Under the pieces are notes generated by a model. That model saw nothing but the letters and a program-made list of their open reading frames with translations. It ran no database searches and was not told where the DNA came from. Position numbers and translations under genes: made by a program. From Brucella gallinifaecis (GTDB lineage Bacteria; Pseudomonadota; Alphaproteobacteria; Rhizobiales; Rhizobiaceae): DNA of 64,000 nucleotides. The DNA lies in contig NZ_ML636809.1 of assembly GCF_006476605.1 (NCBI RefSeq), forward strand, positions 60,146 through 124,145, read 5' to 3'. This document shows positions 62,094 to 64,000 of this stretch, one piece after another; the stretch's first letter is position 1; the number at the start of each line of letters is the position of its first letter.

Positions 62094-63190
62094 CTAAAAC
62101 AGGTCTGGATCGACCGCTATAATTACAAGCAGATCTTTTGCATCGATCTGGTCACCGGTCTTGACGAGGACTTCGGCGACCGTGCCGTCCTTCTCCGCAT
62201 GCAGCGCCGTTTCCATCTTCATCGCCTCGACCGACACCAGCACGTCGCCAGCCTTGATCGCCTGACCGGGGGTGACGAAGACGCGGGGGATGACGCCCGG
62301 CATCGGCGCGGCGACATGGGCTGCATTGCCGGGTTCCCCCTTTCGGCGCGCGGCACCGCCCGACGCACCATGGGCGCGATCCGGCACCTTGATGCGGCGC
62401 GGCTGGCCGTTGAGCTCGAAGAACACCTTGACCATCGCCTGCTCGTCGGGTTCGCTCATGGCTTGATGCTGGACAACCAGCGAAACGCCCTTTTCAAGTT
62501 CAGGCAGCAGCTCTTCGCCGGCCGATAGCCCGTAGAAATAAGCTGGCGTCGGCAGGACGCTGACCGGGCCATAGGTATCGGCGGCCATTGCGTAATCGGC
62601 GAAGACCTTCGGATACATCAGGTACGAGGCAAACTCGAAGTCGCTGACGGTGCGTTCCAGCTTGGTCTCGATCACCTTGCGCTCGGCATCAAGGTCGGCA
62701 TCGGCAAGCAGCGAGCCCGGGCGCTCCGTGTAGGCCTTTTCGCCCTTCAGCGCCTTTTCCTGAAGCGCCTTCGGCCATCCGCCCGGAGGCTGGCCGAGAT
62801 CGCCCTTCAGCATCGACACGACCGATTCCGGGAAGGACACATCCTTGGCCGGGTTCTTGACATCGGCAACCGTCAGGTCCTGGGACACCATCATCAAGGC
62901 CATGTCGCCTACAACCTTGGACGACGGCGTCACCTTGACGATATCGCCAAACATCTGGTTGGCATCTGCATAGGCCTGCGCCACCTGGTGCCAGCGGGTT
63001 TCGAGACCGAGCGAGCGCGCCTGTTCTTTGAGGTTGGTGAACTGGCCACCCGGCATTTCATGCAGGTAGACTTCCGACGCCGGCCCCTTGAGGTCGCTTT
63101 CGAAGGCTGCGTACTGGTTACGCACGGCTTCCCAGTAGAACGAGATACGGCGGATCCATTCTGGATCAAGACCCGGATCACGCTCGGAAC
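62094..63190 (-). pseudogene. pyc: Pyruvate carboxylase, C-terminal fragment
   Basis: About 365 codons of the C-terminal part of pyruvate carboxylase: end of the carboxyltransferase domain (PEWIRRISFYWEAVR, EMPGGQFTNLKEQARSLGL) and the biotin carrier domain with the biotinyl Lys in SVEAMKMET near the end. The natural stop (PDLF) is kept. The N-terminal 750 or so residues are missing; homology stops at the junction with the IS6-type gene near 63190. Codon use is richer in G and C than neighbours, consistent with a chromosomal housekeeping origin. Confidence 0.92.
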
Positions 63191-63720
63191 CGCCTAAACG
63201 GCAGATGGCTATTTTCGGCCCGATTATTGAGGCCCTTGTGCGACCAATGGCCAAGGCCGGGTGCCACTTCTGCCTTTGCTGCACCGTAGGAGCGGAGCTT
63301 ATCGGTGATGATCCGTTTGGGAGCAAAGCCATAGCGCTTCATTAACGCCACGAGCAGTCGCTTTGCCGCCCTTTTATCACGCCGCTTCTGCAAGATTTCT
63401 TCGAGAACGGAGCCATGTTGATCCACCGCACGCCAGAGCCAGAATTTCTCTCCAGCGCATTTGACGACCACTTCGTCCAAATACCAAATATCGCCGGGGC
63501 GCGCCTGACGCCGCCGCAAGTTGCGTGTGATCTGGGGGCCGAACTTGGCGATCCAACGACGAACTGTCTCGTATGATACGTCGATTCCACGCTCAAGCAG
63601 CATTTCCTCAACTTCACGCAGACTAAGGTTGAACCGCAGATAAAGCCACACCGCATGAGCAATAATCTGTGGCGGAAAACGGTGACGCTTGAAGATGATA
63701 TCTGATGTCTGCATCGCCAA
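63178..63720 (-). pseudogene. IS6-family transposase, 3' truncated
   Basis: A 180-aa IS6/IS26-type transposase. HRFPPQIIAHAVWLYLRFNLSLREVEEMLLERGIDVSYETVRRW is the HTH, WYLDEVVVKCAGEKFWLWRAVDQ carries the first Asp, ITDKLRSYGAA the second, and NNRAENSHLPFRR the Glu. The family is normally about 235-240 aa; the last 55 or so residues are replaced at PFRR by pyruvate carboxylase sequence. The right inverted repeat is also lost. GGCAACTGTAGCC near 63743 may be the remaining left end. Confidence 0.9.
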
Positions 63721-64000
63721 AATTTACGCCCAAACCGTCAGGCAGGCAACTGTAGCCCAGTTAACGTGACAACACCGCTTAAAGCTATAAATACGTCAGT
63801 GCACTAGTAGACATATATTTTTACAACACGCAATATTCTGCCATTTCATAGTGCTTTAGAGGCATTGAAATACCAGCCTAAAAAGTGTTCAGCCAGCGAT
63901 GGCTTAGCAAACGGCGAGATAACAGAGGTGGTTCGGTTTGTCTGAACAGTTTCGGGCGTTTCGTTAAGTGGATTTCCGCCGCGATTATGCCGCCACCATC

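Noticed and set aside
1..64000. CRISPR arrays, tRNA and rRNA genes
   Set aside because: No regularly spaced repeat array and no tRNA-like or rRNA-like sequence was noticed on reading both strands; a dedicated scan was not possible.

Overview
The window looks like part of a large conjugative repABC-type plasmid from an alphaproteobacterium of the Hyphomicrobiales, most likely Brucellaceae (Ochrobactrum/Brucella group). The grounds are a complete repA-repB-repC operon with its antisense RNA and parS sites, rhizobial-type plasmid genes (RcgA/RcgR, DUF736, ArdC, VirC-like pair, DUF1127), and a VirB/VirD4 transfer region. The taxonomic call is inference from gene content; no rRNA or tRNA gene was seen.

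Layout. 1-2.1 kb: small secreted protein, a broken membrane gene and remnants that look like an IncI/Dot-Icm-type secretion locus. 2.1-4.8 kb: ligD. 4.9-9.5 kb: two tandem copies of one IS66-family element. 9.7-12.7 kb: tyrosine recombinase with an inverted-repeat candidate site, then a HlyD-type efflux pair. 13.1-16.8 kb: repABC with two parS sites and a ctRNA. 16.8-19.2 kb: a ProQ/FinO remnant and a second, stand-alone repC with its own ctRNA. 19.2-22.4 kb: NsrR-like regulator, flavohaemoglobin and DUF1127 gene, lying between two diverged copies of the start of a nuclease gene. 22.8-25.9 kb: DUF736, VbhA-like antitoxin with a truncated Fic gene, ArdC, and a RelE/Phd-type toxin-antitoxin pair. 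26.1-32.5 kb: regulator, VirC2/VirC1-like pair, probable oriT, MobC and relaxase. 32.7-33.6 kb: a toxin-antitoxin-like gene pair. 34.0-38.5 kb: a complete type III CBASS anti-phage operon (CdnC, HORMA, TRIP13-like ATPase, NucC) with a divergent HTH plus ImmA/IrrE-type peptidase pair. 38.9-51.9 kb: virD4 and virB11-virB1 on the minus strand. 52.0-55.6 kb: secreted nuclease-fold proteins, a TrbM/KikA-like protein and small plasmid proteins. 55.9-58.4 kb: rcgA-rcgR. 58.5-63.7 kb: IS30-like element, ISNCY-type element with a passenger gene, a chromosomal pyruvate carboxylase fragment and a truncated IS6-family transposase.

How it works together. The repABC cassette replicates and partitions the plasmid, with ctRNA control of RepC; the second repC suggests a cointegrate or an alternative initiator. 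MobC, the relaxase and the VirC-like pair would process oriT, VirD4 would couple it to the VirB channel, and RcgA/RcgR probably modulate transfer. ArdC and the genes beside oriT would enter the recipient first and protect the incoming DNA. CBASS protects the host from phage, and the toxin-antitoxin pairs stabilise the plasmid. The best-supported highlight is the CBASS locus: NucC active-site residues D73, E104, K106 and the CdnC D72/D74 pair are all visible. The less described features are the two separate repC/ctRNA units, the Fic/antitoxin pair in which both contact residues are changed, and the HicA-like gene pair at 33 kb.
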